From Protula sp. h YS-2021 (taxonomy: Eukaryota > Annelida > Polychaeta > Sabellida > Serpulidae), in the NCBI GenBank assembly GCA_949752745.1, contig OX457027.1, forward strand, positions 57,168,053-57,232,052: DNA of 64,000 nt. The letters run 5' to 3'. Both the position numbers and the translations under genes were made by a program. Below are positions 60,707 through 64,000 of this stretch, in pieces; the stretch's first letter is position 1, and each line of letters opens with the position of its first letter. The notes under the pieces were generated by a model. That model worked only from the letters and a program-made list of their open reading frames with translations, ran no database searches and was not told the origin of the DNA.

Positions 60707-62498
60707 CTAATGAATACGTATATGGAATCGCGTTATCACAACATTTATCAACATTAATTAATCCTTTTTTTTTACTATGGTCAGTGAATGAAATGAAACT
60801 GTTATACTTGCTATCCTAGGGTTTTATACCTCAATAAACAAAAACCAAAGTAAGATATTTTTAATTTATTTATTTTTTATCTATTTTTTTAGCGAAAAGA
60901 TTTGCTTTAATTTCTCTCTTGAAGTAAGTTATTTGAATTCTTCTGCTTTTTCATGTTTGACTCAGGATTCCACGGTTAATTGCTGATGTCTGAAAAATTA
61001 ACCCCTCCCCCTCCCCAAAATTTTTTTTTTGCCGTACTTCTCCATGAAGACTGGTTTGTTTTTAATAAAACAGCTTTGTTTTAATTTCCTTGCTTTATTT
61101 TTGCAATAGTATTATGTAAAGAAATGCCACAACTTCAAATCGTGGGATGTTCCAGAAATTGCTTTCATCAGAGAAAGATCATGGAGTTTGATTTACAAAC
61201 GGAAGATATTAATCTTAAGTTTTTATATTTGGGGAAGGGGTATCATAAACTTTAAATTTCTCCAGCGTTGAATCTCGCAAATGAATTGCACGGTTTTTTG
61301 GGTGATGTGGATACAAAAGTCTCTGGGCTCTGCGGAGATGCTGATGGAGGTGAGGACTGGAAGGTGGTGGGAGAGGGGTCAAAAAGTAGTTCTCACCTCC
61401 GGCAAACAATTTCCGAAACATGCCTAACGGATTGCCCACTTTCAGGCTTGCTGATGCATAAACACGACATTCACTCAATCATCACTTATTAATTTCATTG
61501 TGATACATCGCGTGATGCAAATAGACACACCTACTCACATAGTCCGATTTCCTGGGGAATGCTATTGCTTTAAGAATTAGTTATAGTTCACAAATGTTTA
61601 AACATTATGAAGCTATTGCATGAAAAAAAACAAGTATTTATAAATGAATGAAAACGGATTTCAAAACTGTTTGGTTTTAAAGGTTGACTCAACAAATCAA
61701 CAAGTGCACAATGTTATGCCATTCCAAAAGCGAAACCACATATCAAACACCTTTATGAACAAACATATTAAAACACCATAAACAGACAGTGTAAATTTTA
61801 AGATAAATGCGAGGACTACAAAACAGTCCTGTTGGCAGACACTTATGAATACAACATCGCTCTTTTTTTTACCTGGTTAAATTTTCTGCGTGTATAAAAT
61901 TATTGAGGATAATTTCTATATCATTTCATTTTGTCATTCATAATAACATATGGAATACACATGTTATGTTGTTACAAGTGGTCACTCTATTTAAAGACGA
62001 TCCACCACACACCGCCGTATGATTTAAGTGTGAATTCAATATGTCACCAACAAATATTTTGCTAAACTTGAAGTAACATGTGTTTACAACATGCGGTGAC
62101 CATATAATTTAATGGTACATGCAGTGCATTGCCACACGTGTTATCAAACAGTTTAAGCACGGCTAAGATTCTTGATGAACCGATTTTAAGAAACTATTAA
62201 CCGCTACGGAACAGTCCGAAGTGGTTTATTTGTTCAGTCTGACAGTAAATGGGAGAGTGTGTTCGGGGCTTGGAGAATTTGTATCGTAACTTGTTACCTA
62301 TAGAGAACGTATGCAAAACTTTGTTACTCCCTGCGCGCCAAACTTTAACGTCACCCTTCGCTATAACGCCAGCGTACACACAGACAATGACTCTAGGACA
62401 GCCACCCTCTCCCAAGCAGTTCTACTACATGGATGATTTATAAACACGTAGGTGAATTACCACAATTCAAGAGAATTTGTGCTTTAGTTCATCTGCAT
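60707..62498. other. intergenic downstream of caveolin C
   Basis: No gene recognised. A candidate polyadenylation hexamer (AATAAA on the minus strand) lies at about 62224-62229, 270 bp beyond the caveolin C stop. Confidence 0.4.
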
Positions 62499-63464
62499 TT
62501 ATCCCTCCGTCTTGATCACATTTGTGACCCCTATCCTGCCGAGACACAATCCGATAGTTTCACAGACCGGGGCTAGCAGACACTGTAGACAAGTGCCATA
62601 GCATTTCTGTAGACATCCCATGTTGATAGCGAAGCCTCGTAGACATGGCGTAAAGTACCACACGTGACTAAAAGTGATAGCGGCGAATTCACAGCCCCAG
62701 CACAGGGCTAGGAAGCATCCACACAAACAGGCGAGGAGTCGGTAGCAACACGTCTTACCTCCATGAAAACACCTGATCAAGAACAAAGAAATTAAATGCT
62801 ACCTGCGATCAAACTTTTCACAAGAAACTCATTGTATTTTTATGCGCACAATCACACACGGGGTAAACAGTCAGCACTTCTAAAAAATACTAGCTGTTTT
62901 TCTTTGGGGTGCAGCAGTCAATGAAATCTGTGCATCTTTGAGAAAAATCAAATACGAGAGAGAAAGAACACTATCTACAGGAAACGGTAAATTTGAGAGG
63001 TGGTGGTAGGGGTTGAGGTTTTAAATGAACTGAAACTGGACAGTTTACCTGTAGGACAGCTGCCACACACAGTCATTGGAGTGGGCACCGTCGGGTTCCG
63101 CTAACACGTCCTCAAAAGACACCTGAGCAAAAAAAAAAAAAAAAAAAAAAAAGAGATGGACGACTCCTATACTTAACTGAGACTTTCTATCCTAAAAAAA
63201 TAAGCAGCTTCAATTTCGATTTATTCAACATCTTCACGTTCTGATGATTATACAGTATGTCAAGTTTTCGATTGCCTACTTAAGTCTTACCCTATTTTAG
63301 ATCTCATTCTCATCACAAACGGGATTTAAATAGTCACGATTTACGTTAAACTATAAGCACTTAATTCTTTACATTGATTTTAATAGAAAATACATTACCT
63401 TTAAATGATCGTTGATTTCATTTGGGTCTCTTTTTAGTAAATCTTCTCCCTTAGGAAAAGGCAT
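62499..63464 (-). CDS. caveolin, cluster copy C
   Basis: Three exons: 63464-63399 (22 codons), 63122-63049 (74 nt) and 62772-62499; intron phases 0 and 2; 137 residues. Both introns are 276 bp. Exon 1 reads MPFPKGEDLLKRDPNEINDH and exon 2 begins VSFEDVLAEPDGAHSNDCVW, containing the near-canonical caveolin signature FEDVLAEP. Exon 3 gives CCYRLLACLCGCFLALCWGC, FAAITFSHVWYFTPCLRGFA and CLQCLLAPVCETIGLCLGRI. These are the tryptophan/aromatic-flanked hairpin and the C-terminal membrane-attached helix. Vertebrate caveolins are 150-180 residues, so this is compact, mostly by a shorter N-terminus. It has the closest exon 1 to copy B (differing at two positions) and looks the most conserved of the three. 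All splice sites are GT-AG. Confidence 0.92.
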
Positions 63465-64000
63465 AATTTATATATGTTTCCTTGTCACTTTCAGTATAAC
63501 AGCTTTACTATAATTTTTACCTTATATCTCACTCTGGTATATGTCTAAATGCAAAAAAATCCTTGTAGAACAAACCCAAAAAGGTTATGATGACGTTGTT
63601 TATTTGTCCTTCAAGTGCAATCCAGTAAGTGCAATGGCACATGGGCTGATCTCGAGTTTTAGTGTTTTCGTGCTCTTCACGGTAACAGCCAGGTGAATAC
63701 GAATCCGGATTAACAAGCCCTTTGATATAGATGTGTCGCAGCCCGACTTGCCTGTTATCGATTTGTCCTTTTTCAGTCCCAAAACAAGTTAATTACCGAC
63801 AGTAGCTTTGTTTCCTCGGAAAGGATTTCAGTCCACATATGGAGGTTTCTTTTGAGATAAATCTGACACGTAATATCAACGATTTAAAATAAAAATCTAT
63901 ACCTATTGTTTTTAGAGTGCCACAACGTGAAGAATCTTCGCCTGTCGTAAACGATCGTAAGTTTACGACATTTTCTACCATGAGATCCTGTTTGTCTATA
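63465..64000. other. upstream flank of caveolin C
   Basis: TATATAAA lies only 10 bp before the start codon, too close to serve as the promoter of a normal leader. Two short minus-strand frames (63600-63782, 63793-63981) have no recognisable domain. The window ends here. Confidence 0.35.

Overview
This is a gene-poor, AT-rich stretch of an animal nuclear genome, most likely a marine invertebrate and probably a mollusc. The host genes have introns and ordinary GT-AG splice sites. Between them lie transposons of nearly every eukaryotic class (hAT, PIF/Harbinger, Tc1/mariner, piggyBac-like MITEs, Maverick/Polinton, DIRS, a solo LTR, a LINE). No species-specific marker is visible, so the organism call is inference.

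Layout: 1-11 kb is transposons. A hAT-type element (1369-2875) has two smaller hAT MITEs inside it, all three with target duplications. A 466-bp-arm foldback follows (3398-4495). Then comes a two-gene PIF/Harbinger transposon (about 5.73-11.05 kb) whose Myb/SANT-like protein and DDE nuclease can both be followed across introns. From 11 to 22 kb there are degraded pieces: a short repeated-family coding fragment, several MITEs, a Tc1 relic and a tyrosine-recombinase relic. A single host gene, arylamine N-acetyltransferase (NAT), lies on the minus strand at 22.5-23.4 kb.

25,852-37,825 is one complete Maverick/Polinton insertion with terminal inverted repeats of about 550 bp and a perfect 6-bp target duplication. 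It carries decayed versions of the virus-like Polinton genes: packaging ATPase, two small ORFs, penton fragment, basic core-like protein, major capsid protein, adenain-like protease and protein-primed DNA polymerase B. It also carries several modules resembling a PC4/p15-like DNA-binding domain. No integrase was recognised. A 1.28-kb solo LTR sits inside the ATPase P-loop region. Immediately to the right are a MITE, a short scrap of a second NAT gene and a decayed DIRS retroelement (38.4-42.3 kb).

The right third (49.3-63.5 kb) holds the main host signal: three tandem caveolin genes, all on the minus strand, with identical exon architecture (22-codon exon 1, 74-nt exon 2, a final exon holding the membrane hairpin; intron phases 0 and 2). 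No single reading frame shows them whole; they appear only when the exons are joined. Transposon relics (hAT, Tc1, LINE) and large microsatellites separate them. One of these is a 1.1-kb GAT/GGT array that fills intron 2 of the middle gene.

The host genes are ordinary in function (xenobiotic or amine acetylation; caveolar membrane scaffolding). The unusual content is the caveolin cluster and the Polinton.
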